Positions 55,148 through 63,666 of a DNA stretch of 64,000 nucleotides are shown piece by piece. Numbering within the stretch: position 1 is the stretch's first letter; every line of letters begins with the position of its first letter. Both the position numbers and the translations under genes were made by a program. The notes below the pieces were generated by a model. The model was not told where the DNA came from and did no database searches. It was given only the letters and a program-made list of their open reading frames with translations. Source of the DNA: Tenggerimyces flavus (GTDB taxonomy: Bacteria > Actinomycetota > Actinomycetes > Propionibacteriales > Actinopolymorphaceae); the NCBI RefSeq assembly GCF_016907715.1, contig NZ_JAFBCM010000001.1, positions 7,169,420-7,233,419 on the forward strand, read 5' to 3'.

Positions 55148-56434
55148 ATGACCGTCCTTCGAGTGGCCACCATCGCAGGAACTGTGGCCGCGGCCGTGGC
55201 ATGTGTGGTCACGTCCGCCTACGGGGCACCACCGGCCGGTCTCTGCCAGAACGCCGACCCAGCACGACCGGTCGTCCGTCAGCTCCCGTGGGCGCAGCAA
55301 ACGCTCGACCTGCCGCGGACGTGGCGACACAGCACCGGTGCCGGTGTCGTGGTGGCGGTCATCGACAGCGGTGTCGACTCCGACCATCCCCAGCTGCGCG
55401 CGGGCGGAAAGATCATGCCTGGAAGGAACCTCGTCGAGCCTGGCGACCTCCCCGCCACGTTCGACTGTGACTCGCACGGCACAGCGGTGGCGAGCATCGT
55501 CGCCGCCCGCGCGACCAAGGGTGTGGGGTTCCGCGGCGTCGCTCCGGACGCCGTCGTCCTGCCCGTCCGCATCGCCGAGCGCGCGGTCGTCGACGGCCAG
55601 GCCGAGCAGATCGAGCCGACCACCGTCGCTACGGCGATCCGCTACGCCACCGAACAAGGGGCGTCGGTGATCAACCTGTCGCTGTCCAGCCACCGGGACC
55701 ACACCGTTATCCGCGAGGCAATCGTTTACGCCCAGTCCCAGGACGTCGTCATCGTGGCGTCGGTTGGCAACGACCAGGACGACCGCAGCACTCCCCTGCG
55801 CTCGTATCCCGCTGCCTACAAGGGAGTTCTCGGCGTTGGCGCGATCGACGCCAGCGGCGTCAGGGTGTCCAGCTCTCAGCTCGGCACCTACGTCGACCTC
55901 AGCGCGCCCGGTGGCGCGGTCGTCGGAGCGACGAGACGGGCCGGCCACACCTACTTCAGCGGGACGAGCTTCGCTACCCCGTTCGTCGCCGGAACGGCGG
56001 CGCTCGTGCGTGCGGCATACCCAGGACTCACCGCGGATCAGGTCGCCCGCAGGCTCGTCGCCACCGCGAGCCCGGCGCGAGGGGGCAGTGACGAGCTCGA
56101 GTACGGCGCCGGCGTCGTGGACCCCTACCGAGCGGTGACCGAAGACCTCGACGCCGCACCACCCGTTCCATTGCGGCCGATGGTCCGCCCGACTCCGGAT
56201 CCGGTCGAACAAGCGCGAATCGCATTCCAGGAAAAGCGAATCTCCACCGCCTTCGTATCGATCTCCATCGTTCTCCTCCTCGCCACCCTCGTCCTGGTCG
56301 CCAGCGTCGTTATCCGCCGCGGCCGGCGGCAACAGTGGGTCGCGTCGCGAGCTGTCGAGCCGTCCGCCCAACGAGACAAGGACGAACCACCCGACCAACT
56401 CTTCCTCTTCCCGCCGCCGAAGGCGGAATCCTAG
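55148..56434 (+). CDS. mycP: Type VII secretion-associated serine protease (mycosin)
   Basis: 428 residues. Subtilisin triad: D73 (VVAVIDSGVDSDHP), H110 (CDSHGTAVASIVAA), S274 (SGTSFATPFVAG), with oxyanion N208 (ASVGNDQ). A signal peptide of about 27 residues and a C-terminal membrane helix (about 368-389) followed by a short basic tail give the mycosin topology: protease outside, anchored in the membrane. Two cysteines (LCQNAD, FDCDS) could form the usual disulfide. Mycosins are needed for stability or activity of ESX machines and can cut exported substrates. Its place opposite the effector operon ties the locus to type VII secretion. Confidence 0.92.
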   Translation: MTVLRVATIAGTVAAAVACVVTSAYGAPPAGLCQNADPARPVVRQLPWAQQTLDLPRTWRHSTGAGVVVAVIDSGVDSDHPQLRAGGKIMPGRNLVEPGDLPATFDCDSHGTAVASIVAARATKGVGFRGVAPDAVVLPVRIAERAVVDGQAEQIEPTTVATAIRYATEQGASVINLSLSSHRDHTVIREAIVYAQSQDVVIVASVGNDQDDRSTPLRSYPAAYKGVLGVGAIDASGVRVSSSQLGTYVDLSAPGGAVVGATRRAGHTYFSGTSFATPFVAGTAALVRAAYPGLTADQVARRLVATASPARGGSDELEYGAGVVDPYRAVTEDLDAAPPVPLRPMVRPTPDPVEQARIAFQEKRISTAFVSISIVLLLATLVLVASVVIRRGRRQQWVASRAVEPSAQRDKDEPPDQLFLFPPPKAES

Positions 56435-56769
56435 GGAGCCTAGGTTCCTGGCGGTCGACCTCGGCGGGCAAGCGCCGGGTTTGCCGTGCGCCTCATTAAT
56501 GCATGAATTCGAGGCGATATTGTGAGACATTCTTGGTTGCGGGCGTTCGTGCGGGTTGTTTCCGGCAGGCGAACGTTCAGATAAGACCCGAAAGATGGCT
56601 GGAACCCGAATGGGCGTCCATGCATTCTCGGCTTACGTGCTTGGAATGAGCCGAGATCCGTCCCCGAGAAGGACGCGCCTTAGCTCGCGCGGATACCAGC
56701 CAAAGTCGGGGAACGGTGAGTCGTGTCTGCGCAGCGGCCGGAGGATGAGTTTGGGTTCGCTGACTGGCT
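56435..56769. other. Intergenic region with no recognised gene
   Basis: Somewhat richer in A/T than its surroundings, with a segment around CTCATTAATGCATGAATTCG. No frame looks like a protein. It separates the mycosin gene from a glycosyltransferase remnant whose N-terminal half is missing, so part may be decayed coding sequence. Confidence 0.4.
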
Positions 56770-57389
56770 TTGAGCGTTGTGGGTTGGCGGACGCTGGGCT
56801 GCCCCGTGCTGGACGACGTTCTCAGAACTGACCACGGGATCACCGATGGCGACAAGATTGTCATGGTCGCGGCGTCGCGCCACATCGCGGTGGCCAACGG
56901 ATCCGAGGACGCGCTCGAGGCCTTGCCGCAGATCCAAGAGAGCGTACGGGCGGCGTTGATGTCCGATGGCGGAGACGGACGGGTCAAACTCGTCTTCGTT
57001 GGCGACGAACCGATCAGGCCGCTCGCCACCGGCAACGTCCTGTTCCCCGGATTCCTTCCACCGGAGCAGGCGTCCAGGCTCGCCGGTGTCGCCGACCTAG
57101 GTCTCCTACCGAGCCTCTCCGAAGCCTCCGACCCGACCGCCGTCGAGTTCGCCGCGGCGGGACTTCTCATGGTTCTCACGACGTCGTCCGAGTTCGCCGA
57201 GAGCGACGACCTGGCGCTACGCATCCCCCGCGGCAACCCGGACGCGCTCGCCAGCGCCGTTCACGCCGCCCTGACCGATCCAGTCGCGAGCGGGAACGGG
57301 CCGCCGCGGCACGATCCAAGGCTCTGGGACTCGACCACCTGTGGTCGCAGATCATCAAGCACTACAGCGTGATCTACCGCAGGTCCTAA
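56770..57389 (+). pseudogene. C-terminal half of a GT4 glycosyltransferase, frameshifted
   Basis: The frame reads VLDDVLRTDHGITDGDKIVM, GDEPIRPLATGNVLFPGFLP, then GVADLGLLPSLSEASDPTAV and EFAAAGLLMVLTTSSEFAES. This is the nucleotide-sugar-binding half of a GT-B (GT4) enzyme, with the E-x-x-x-x-x-x-x-E region reading E-A-S-D-P-T-A-V-E. The first half is absent. Near 57290 the sense shifts to another frame that ends SKALGLDHLWSQIIKHYSVI and a TAA. It ends nine bases from the convergent AAA gene. It may derive from the same pool of glycosyltransferases that built the giant protein. Confidence 0.65.
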
Positions 57390-57398
57390 GGCCCGCGG

Positions 57399-59048
57399 TC
57401 AGAAGCCAGCGGCCTCGGTGAAGTCCGTGTCGCTGAGTACGCGGAGCTCGTCGGAAGTGGGCATGCGTTCGAGGGTCCGCAGGCGTCGGGACTGGGACTT
57501 GCGTGCGGCTTCGAAGAGGCGGCGGGCTTCGCGGGCGTTGCCGAAGTTGGGGTCGTCGGACATCCGGGCGAAGTACTCGGTCAGCGTCGTGCCGGCGGCT
57601 GGGTCGAGCTGGTAGTCGCCCGCCTTCACCATGCGATCGGTGATGAGCAGGAGCTCGTCTGGGCTGTAGTTCTCGAACTCGATGGTCTTCGTGAAGCGTG
57701 AGGCGAGACCCGGGTTCGCGTCGAGGAACTGCCTCATCTCGCTGGTGTATCCGGCCACGATGATCGCGATCTTGTCGCGATGGTCTTCCATCAGCTTGAC
57801 GAGCGTGTCGATAGCCTCCTGCCCGAAGTCCGCGCCGCTACCGGCGGAACGCGAGAGCGTGTACGCCTCGTCGATAAACAGCACGCCTCCTTTGGCCTTC
57901 TCGAACACCACCGACGTCTTCTCCGCCGTGTGCCCGATGTACTGGCCGACGAGATCGCGCCGCGACACTTCGCGAAAGTCGCCGTGTGGGAGGACGCCGA
58001 GTGCCTTCAGGAGCTTTCCGTACATCCGCGCGACGGTCGTCTTTCCCGTGCCGGGCGCGCCAGCGAAGATCAGGTGATGGCTGACCGAACCGACGTTCAG
58101 TCCGGCCTCGCGACGCCATTCGTTGACCTGGATCTCGTCGACCATCGCGCGGACCTCGGACTTCACGGCCGCGAGGCCGACCATCGTATCGAGTCCACCA
58201 AGCAGGTCGTCGACGACGCCGCGGGTGGCCGCGGGAGGAGGACCACCCTCCGCAACCTCGGTCGACGCTCCCGGCGGGATCACGATCGCTGGTTGAGCGT
58301 TGTTGGCCAAGGCGATGCCCGCGATCGAGCCGGCGCAGTCCTTGCCGAAGCGGATGGCCGGACCTCGCGTGTCGCGGACGGAGCAATCGATCAGCCGCGG
58401 CGCGCTTCGATGGGCGACCTCGATCCCCTCCAGGCCGACGCGCGAGATCGCGCAGCGCTCGAGCTCTGGGCGTCCGTACTGATAGACGTAGATGCCGCGT
58501 CCCCCACAGCCGTCGACCACGCAGTCCCGGAGGACGATATCGCTGCCGAACGCCATCACGATGCCGTCGCCGAGTACGTCCTTCACCGTGGTCTCGCTGA
58601 CCGTTCCCGACACGCCCTCCAAGACGAGGCCGGTGATCTCGCCAAGGATCTGACAACGCTCGATCGCCACCATCAAGCTGCTCCGGACGAGAACGGTCGC
58701 CTCCGCGCCACCCTGGATCACGCAGTTGGACATCGTGAACGACCCGCCTTCGACGATCACACCGGAACCGTCACCGGCGCGGACCTGCAGACCGCGCAGC
58801 GTCAGATCGCCATCCCTGCTGTGCAAAACGGGCCTGTCGGCCAGAGCTCCGTCGATCACCACAGTGGCTCCCGGAAGCGCGGCGAGAGTGAGTCGACGTT
58901 CGACGAACTCGAACGTCTCCGCGTAGACGCCATCCGCGATCTCCACCACAGCATCGTCCGGGCAGTCGAGCAACGCCGCTCCGATCGTCGGATACGCGCC
59001 ACGCATCCGCTCGGCCACGAGAAGTCTGCGGTCGTCGCTCGGCATCAT
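57399..59048 (-). CDS. Right-handed beta-helix plus AAA+ (CbbX/EccA-like) ATPase
   Basis: 549 residues; the ATG overlaps the preceding stop by four bases. Residues about 15-245 are short repeated strands (VVIDGALADRPVLHSRDGDL, ALVLRD-like steps, DIVLRDCVVDGCGGRGIYVY) of a pectate-lyase-like parallel beta-helix. Residues about 280-545 form a CbbX-type AAA+ domain: Walker A GAPGTGKT (330-337), Walker B GGVLFIDEAYTL, sensor and arginine finger in NPGLASRFTKTIEFENYSPD. The AAA part is that of EccA, the cytosolic type VII ATPase, but EccA normally carries TPRs at its N-terminus. Here a beta-helix takes that place. Last gene of the SARP-EccE-LuxR operon. Confidence 0.85.
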   Translation of the reverse strand: MMPSDDRRLLVAERMRGAYPTIGAALLDCPDDAVVEIADGVYAETFEFVERRLTLAALPGATVVIDGALADRPVLHSRDGDLTLRGLQVRAGDGSGVIVEGGSFTMSNCVIQGGAEATVLVRSSLMVAIERCQILGEITGLVLEGVSGTVSETTVKDVLGDGIVMAFGSDIVLRDCVVDGCGGRGIYVYQYGRPELERCAISRVGLEGIEVAHRSAPRLIDCSVRDTRGPAIRFGKDCAGSIAGIALANNAQPAIVIPPGASTEVAEGGPPPAATRGVVDDLLGGLDTMVGLAAVKSEVRAMVDEIQVNEWRREAGLNVGSVSHHLIFAGAPGTGKTTVARMYGKLLKALGVLPHGDFREVSRRDLVGQYIGHTAEKTSVVFEKAKGGVLFIDEAYTLSRSAGSGADFGQEAIDTLVKLMEDHRDKIAIIVAGYTSEMRQFLDANPGLASRFTKTIEFENYSPDELLLITDRMVKAGDYQLDPAAGTTLTEYFARMSDDPNFGNAREARRLFEAARKSQSRRLRTLERMPTSDELRVLSDTDFTEAAGF

Positions 59049-59725
59049 CCAGCCCTCTCCATCAGCCAACCCTTGTCCGCGGCCTTGACCCCGGCCTGGA
59101 AGCGACTCCGCGCTCCGAGCCGGTTCATGATGTCGGCGACCGTGCGGCGAACGGTCCGAACCGAGATGCCGAGCTGAGCTGCCGCGGTGTCGTCGGTCCC
59201 ACCGTTCGACAGGTGAATGAGCAATGCACGTTCGCGATCGGTGATGTCCGCGTCGTCGGGCAGCTCGACGTCGGTGAACGGAACGGCGGTGGCCCACACC
59301 CGGTCGAACAGGGCGATCGTCGCGGTGACGACACTCGGCAGGCGCATCACGATGACCGAAGCGGCCTTCCGGTCGGCGGGCAGAACGGCGAGAGACCCGT
59401 CGATGACGACAGCGTCCATGGGGGGCAGGTCGACCGTCCGGATCTTCGCACCGGCGGACGAGAGCCGGCCCAAGTACGAGCCCAGGCCCGTCGCTGTGCG
59501 TGCCCTGTCGGGGAAGACCGCGCGGTACGAGATCCCCCCGCGTAGCTGACTGGGGTCGAACTGCCGGAAGAACGTGCTGGACAAGCTCAGCGTGCTCATG
59601 ACGATCACCTGTTCGCGCGCCCGGTCCAGAAGCGCGGACAAGCTCGGCTGGCCGTCCTGGCCGAGGGGTTCCTCGTAGAACTCCGACGGCTGAACCGCCT
59701 GCTGGACAACGAAGAGATTGGTCAT
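59045..59725 (-). CDS. LuxR-type helix-turn-helix regulator
   Basis: 226 residues. The C-terminal LuxR/GerE-type helix-turn-helix is clear: DITDRERALLIHLSNGGTDD then TAAAQLGISVRTVRRTVADI and MNRLGARSRFQAGVKAADKG. The N-terminal 150 residues (REQVIVMSTLSLSSTFFRQF, RGGISYRAVFPDRAR) resemble the phospholipase-D-like effector region of TrmB/HTH-LuxR regulators found in actinobacteria. Start and stop overlap both neighbours by four bases, so it is co-translated with EccE and the AAA protein. It probably controls this type VII operon. Confidence 0.85.
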   Translation of the reverse strand: MTNLFVVQQAVQPSEFYEEPLGQDGQPSLSALLDRAREQVIVMSTLSLSSTFFRQFDPSQLRGGISYRAVFPDRARTATGLGSYLGRLSSAGAKIRTVDLPPMDAVVIDGSLAVLPADRKAASVIVMRLPSVVTATIALFDRVWATAVPFTDVELPDDADITDRERALLIHLSNGGTDDTAAAQLGISVRTVRRTVADIMNRLGARSRFQAGVKAADKGWLMERAG

Positions 59726-61101
59726 GGCGATGGGATCCCCAGTGGTAGCGAGGCGGTGACTCCGGCGCGGTGACGTCCGTCGAGCCGCTCCAGGCGGACT
59801 CCGCGAGCAGCTCCCAGCGAGGAGAGCTCGATGGCGGCCTTCTCGAGGGCGATCCAGCTCCCGGCGGCGACCCGGAGGACTCCGCCCGCGGCCGGGCCGT
59901 CGACACGCTGACTGTGGTCGCGTCGAGCGGTGAGAGCCACCGTGGTGGCGACCGCGATGGATCCCTGCAGCAGCGCACTCACCGCGGAATCGACGGCTGT
60001 GGGTTCGAGCCGGTCCAGCCCGTGCAGCCGGAACGTCGCCTGCAGGACCGGACCCGCGGACCACGTCCGCCACGACTCGCGGAGGTCACCGCGGCCGGCG
60101 TTGACATGGGCGAGCGACGAGAGCGCACTGCGGGCGTCGTTCGCATCGACCAGCACGGGCTCCGTGGCGTGGCGGGTCAGCTCCTTCACGACCCGACGCA
60201 CCGCGTTGCCGAGCACTTGTTCCACGTCGCTGTCGCGAGCGACTTCCGGGCTGCGGACTACCCGGATCACGAACCAGACCCGAGGCTCGCCGCGTCGGGT
60301 GCCGGTATGCAGCACGGTCTGAGCGACCACCCCCGTCGGCTGGTCGTCGACCGCGCGGAGCAGATCCATCGGCCCGGGCACGTGACGTACGAGGTCCGTG
60401 GTCCGCGGGCGCAGGATCATCGCGACACCGTCCTCGGTGCCCAGCACCGCGGCCGGTTCGCCTCGGACGTCGACGGAGCGGAGAATTGTTTTCCCCACAA
60501 GGGACTCGATCAACGCCTCTGCCTTGTCGTCGGAGTCCGGCAGCACCGTGCGGTGGGAACGCATCAGGTAGCGCAGCAACCACCCCACCCACTGATAGAG
60601 CCATGCGGACCGGACGCGCACGACGGACATGACGAGGGACGCCAACGCGAGCGCCAGCAGCGACCACCGAAGCGCCGTCGGTGCCTGGAGGCCGACACCA
60701 GCGGTCACGAGCGCGAGCTGCCAGACCAGCCACGGCACGAGCCGACGGCGTCCCGACGTCCCGTTCGCACGGAGCGGGACGCTCGCGTCCGGAGGAGTTC
60801 TCGGTGGGACCTCCGGGCGCGGCAGTTCGACCTGACTGGCCCCTTGCGGCTCGACGTGTCGTCCGAGGGGAACGGATAGGGGAACGGCCACCGCGTCCGC
60901 GACTGGACGAGCGAGCTGTTGGGCCTCGGGCCAGGCAGCGCGCCCGGAATGCTTTTGCGGTACGGCAGGATGTGCGATGACCGAGTGCGAAGCCGGCGGC
61001 GGTGCGGGTGCGGGACGTGGCACGGTCCACCCAGGCGGGTTGGGCGCGACGGCAGCCTGGTCGGACGGCTCCGGCGGCTGCGAGTGCGCTGGGCTGTTCA
61101 T
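59722..61101 (-). CDS. eccE: Type VII secretion protein EccE
   Basis: 459 residues. Pro/Ala-rich N-terminal 110 residues, then two membrane helices (about 120-140 and 145-163: PWLVWQLALVTAGVGLQAP and LRWSLLALALASLVMSVV), followed by a soluble domain with the EccE pattern GVVAQTVLHTGTRR, WFVIRVVRSPEVARD and a C-terminal RGVRLERLDGRHRAGVTASL. EccE is a peripheral membrane subunit of ESX machines. The long polar N-terminus is typical of non-mycobacterial EccE. It overlaps the SARP gene before it and the LuxR gene after it. Confidence 0.85.
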   Translation of the reverse strand: MNSPAHSQPPEPSDQAAVAPNPPGWTVPRPAPAPPPASHSVIAHPAVPQKHSGRAAWPEAQQLARPVADAVAVPLSVPLGRHVEPQGASQVELPRPEVPPRTPPDASVPLRANGTSGRRRLVPWLVWQLALVTAGVGLQAPTALRWSLLALALASLVMSVVRVRSAWLYQWVGWLLRYLMRSHRTVLPDSDDKAEALIESLVGKTILRSVDVRGEPAAVLGTEDGVAMILRPRTTDLVRHVPGPMDLLRAVDDQPTGVVAQTVLHTGTRRGEPRVWFVIRVVRSPEVARDSDVEQVLGNAVRRVVKELTRHATEPVLVDANDARSALSSLAHVNAGRGDLRESWRTWSAGPVLQATFRLHGLDRLEPTAVDSAVSALLQGSIAVATTVALTARRDHSQRVDGPAAGGVLRVAAGSWIALEKAAIELSSLGAARGVRLERLDGRHRAGVTASLPLGIPSP

Positions 61102-62888
61102 GCCACACTCGACGCCGAGGCGGTCGCGTCCAGGCGCTCACGCACGGAACGGATCTCGTTCGGCGAGTCCTCGGCGAGCATCGCCTGCCGCGCCGCGTCG
61201 ACGACGAGGGCGGGCAACGCGTACCGGTTCGGGGAGACCCTCCTCAGCAGATGCTCGTTGAGCAACCGATCAAGCACCTTCTCCGCATGGTCAGTCTCGG
61301 TTCCAGCCAACGCCGCTGCCGCCACGGCCGTGATCCGCGCGTCGCGGATGAGGCAGAGCCGGCGGAAGACGAGACGGTGGTCGTCGGGAAGGCGCCAGTA
61401 GGACGTCAGGATCCGATCCACGACCTCCGCCAGCTCGATCCGCCTGCCACCCTGCTCGGCGAGCCGCACGGCCAGGTTGGACAGGGTTCTCCCCGGTTGC
61501 CGGTGGAGCCGTTCGCCGGCGACGTGGAGCGCCGCCGGGAGGTATCCACACTGCCGTGCCACGAGGTCCGCATCGGGCGGGTCCTCGAACTCGTCGCTCG
61601 CCAACAGCTTGGCGGCGGCGGCAGGTCGCAGCGGCTCGACTACCAGGCTCAACGAAGCGTCCAGGCCCGTGAGGCCGTGGCGCGACGTGACCACGACGAG
61701 CGAGCCGGCCGCGCCGGGCGCGAGCTGGCGGACCTGCTCCACGTCGACCACGTCGTCGAGGATCAGCAGGAGCCGGAGCGCGGACGTCGTGGCTCGCCAG
61801 AGCGAGGCCAGCTGGTCGACATCAGCGGAAGCGACTTCGTTCTGCGGCCGGGTCAGCCCCAAGAGCCTCCGCAACGCGTCGGCTGTGGAGACCTCGCCGC
61901 GCGATGAATGCGCCCGCAGGTCGACGTAGCGTTGCCCATCGGGATAGTCGGCGCCTAGTCGATGGCCGAGATACACGGCGAGCGCTGTCTTTCCCACGCC
62001 TGGCAGGCCTTCCAGCGTGACCAGAGTAGGCGCGGTCTTCTCTTCGCGCGCGACCTTCTCGATCGTGTCCACGGCGTCACGGCGGCCGACGAGCTGTGGC
62101 AGAACTCGCGGCAGGTCGTTCCGCGTCACCGGCTCCCGTGGGGCCGGCGCGAGGTCGACCTCGTCGACGAGAACCGCTCGATAAGCAAGGGTCAGCTCCT
62201 TGCCAGGTTCGGTTCCCAGCTCGGCGTCGAGGATCGAACACGCTTGGTGGTAAGCGAGAATCGCCTCGCTGCGCCGGCCCGCGCCATGCAGGAGACGAAC
62301 GAGCGACACCCACACGCCCTCGCGGAAGGGATCGTCCGTCGACAGCTCGCGCAGCACGGTGACCGCCCCGTCGAGCCAGCCTGCCGCGATGTACGCCTCG
62401 GCGAGCCGCTCACGGACCGTCCAGTAGAGCTCGTCCGGTCCGTGCACCGTCGGTTCGCGGAACGAGGACGCCGGCCGCCCCCGCCAAAGGACGAGCGCCT
62501 TGGAGAGCAGTTCGACCGCGCGCTCCGGATCGCTATTGCCGAGAGCCGCCTGAGCCGACTCGACTGCCTCGCGGGCCTCGTCCAGGTCCAGCTCGCCAGG
62601 AAGCACGCGAATCCGGTAGTAGCCACGGCGGCTTTCGATCCGCTGGCCGGCACCGTGCTCGGCGAACAGCAGCCGGAGTCGCCAGACGTAGGTACGCATG
62701 TTCCCGTACGCGGACGGGGGCACCTCGTGGTCGTGCCAGACGGCGTCAGCGAGGTCATGCAACCGCACCCATTCGCCCGACCTGCACAACAAAGCGTCGA
62801 GGAACACCGCCATGTTTCCGTCTCCGATTGCGACGGGACTGCCGTTGTCGTCGCGGACCTCGAGTGGCCCGAGAATTGCGAACTGCAC
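61098..62888 (-). CDS. SARP/AfsR-type regulator leading the type VII operon
   Basis: 596 residues. The GTG at 62888 is preceded by GGGGGAG four bases away; upstream in-frame sequence is not protein-like. Order: winged-helix domain (FAILGPLEVRDDNGSPVAIG), activator domain to about 250 (SILDAELGTEPGKELTLAYR), NB-ARC with P-loop LEGLPGVGKTALAVYLGH and LRLLLILDDVVDVEQVRQLA, and a short helical end (LNEHLLRRVSPNRYALPALV). It has no long TPR tail, unlike the two other SARPs in the window. It overlaps EccE by four bases, so a regulator and secretion genes share one transcript. It is divergent from the response regulator gene. Confidence 0.9.
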   Translation of the reverse strand: MQFAILGPLEVRDDNGSPVAIGDGNMAVFLDALLCRSGEWVRLHDLADAVWHDHEVPPSAYGNMRTYVWRLRLLFAEHGAGQRIESRRGYYRIRVLPGELDLDEAREAVESAQAALGNSDPERAVELLSKALVLWRGRPASSFREPTVHGPDELYWTVRERLAEAYIAAGWLDGAVTVLRELSTDDPFREGVWVSLVRLLHGAGRRSEAILAYHQACSILDAELGTEPGKELTLAYRAVLVDEVDLAPAPREPVTRNDLPRVLPQLVGRRDAVDTIEKVAREEKTAPTLVTLEGLPGVGKTALAVYLGHRLGADYPDGQRYVDLRAHSSRGEVSTADALRRLLGLTRPQNEVASADVDQLASLWRATTSALRLLLILDDVVDVEQVRQLAPGAAGSLVVVTSRHGLTGLDASLSLVVEPLRPAAAAKLLASDEFEDPPDADLVARQCGYLPAALHVAGERLHRQPGRTLSNLAVRLAEQGGRRIELAEVVDRILTSYWRLPDDHRLVFRRLCLIRDARITAVAAAALAGTETDHAEKVLDRLLNEHLLRRVSPNRYALPALVVDAARQAMLAEDSPNEIRSVRERLDATASASSVA

Positions 62889-63000
62889 GACGCTCCCCCT
62901 TCCCAGCGGTGTTCTACTACCGTTGGCGCGCTTACGGAATCGGGCGACTCGACATACGATCCGAGAGAGCAGATGACGTTTCGATGACAGGGGTCGAACG

Positions 63001-63666
63001 ATGCGCGTATTGGTGGTAGAGGACAACGACGATCTGCGCGTGGCCGTATCCGCGGCGCTTCGCTCCGCAGCTCTCGCGGTCGACTCCGTCGCCGACTTGA
63101 CGACTGCCGACGAGGCACTTTTCGTCAACGCCTACGACTGCGTCGTGTTCGACCGGATGCTTCCAGAGGGAGACTCGATCGACTACGTCAGGGACCAGCG
63201 CCGCGTGGGCTGGAATGTTCCAGTGCTTTTTCTCACAGCGCGCGACTCACTCGCCGATCGCGTCGACGGTTTCGAGTTCGGCGGCGACGATTATGTGATG
63301 AAGCCTTTTGCGACGAGCGAGTTGACCGTTCGAGTGCTCAGCCTTTGTCGCAGGGCCGAAACAACGCGCCCCTCTATTCTTCGATTCGCGGACCTGGAGG
63401 TCGACTGTGGTCGCCGCGAGGTGCGAAGGGCGGGCGTCCTGCTCACCCTGACCGCCAAGGAGTTCGCGGTCCTCGAGCACCTCATGACCCACCCGGACAC
63501 CGCGGTCTCTCGCGCCGACCTCGTCGAGCACTGCTGGGACTCCATGGCCGACCCGGCGTCGAACGTCGTGGACGTCATCATCCGACGGCTGCGCCTCAAG
63601 CTTCGCGAGCCCGAGCTCATCACGTCGGTGCGAGGCAGTGGCTACCGACTGACAGCGGCGGTATGA
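63001..63666 (+). CDS. OmpR-family two-component response regulator
   Basis: 221 residues. Receiver domain: acidic pocket E7-D8, phosphoacceptor D51 (DCVVFDRMLPEGD), T79 in LFLTARD and K101 in VMKPFA. C-terminal winged helix: LTAKEFAVLEHLMTHPDTAV, SNVVDVIIRRLRLKL, ITSVRGSGYRL. AGGGG lies 8 bases upstream of the ATG. It overlaps the kinase gene by four bases. Its promoter faces that of the SARP-led type VII operon across 112 bases, so it may regulate that operon. Confidence 0.95.
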   Translation: MRVLVVEDNDDLRVAVSAALRSAALAVDSVADLTTADEALFVNAYDCVVFDRMLPEGDSIDYVRDQRRVGWNVPVLFLTARDSLADRVDGFEFGGDDYVMKPFATSELTVRVLSLCRRAETTRPSILRFADLEVDCGRREVRRAGVLLTLTAKEFAVLEHLMTHPDTAVSRADLVEHCWDSMADPASNVVDVIIRRLRLKLREPELITSVRGSGYRLTAAV

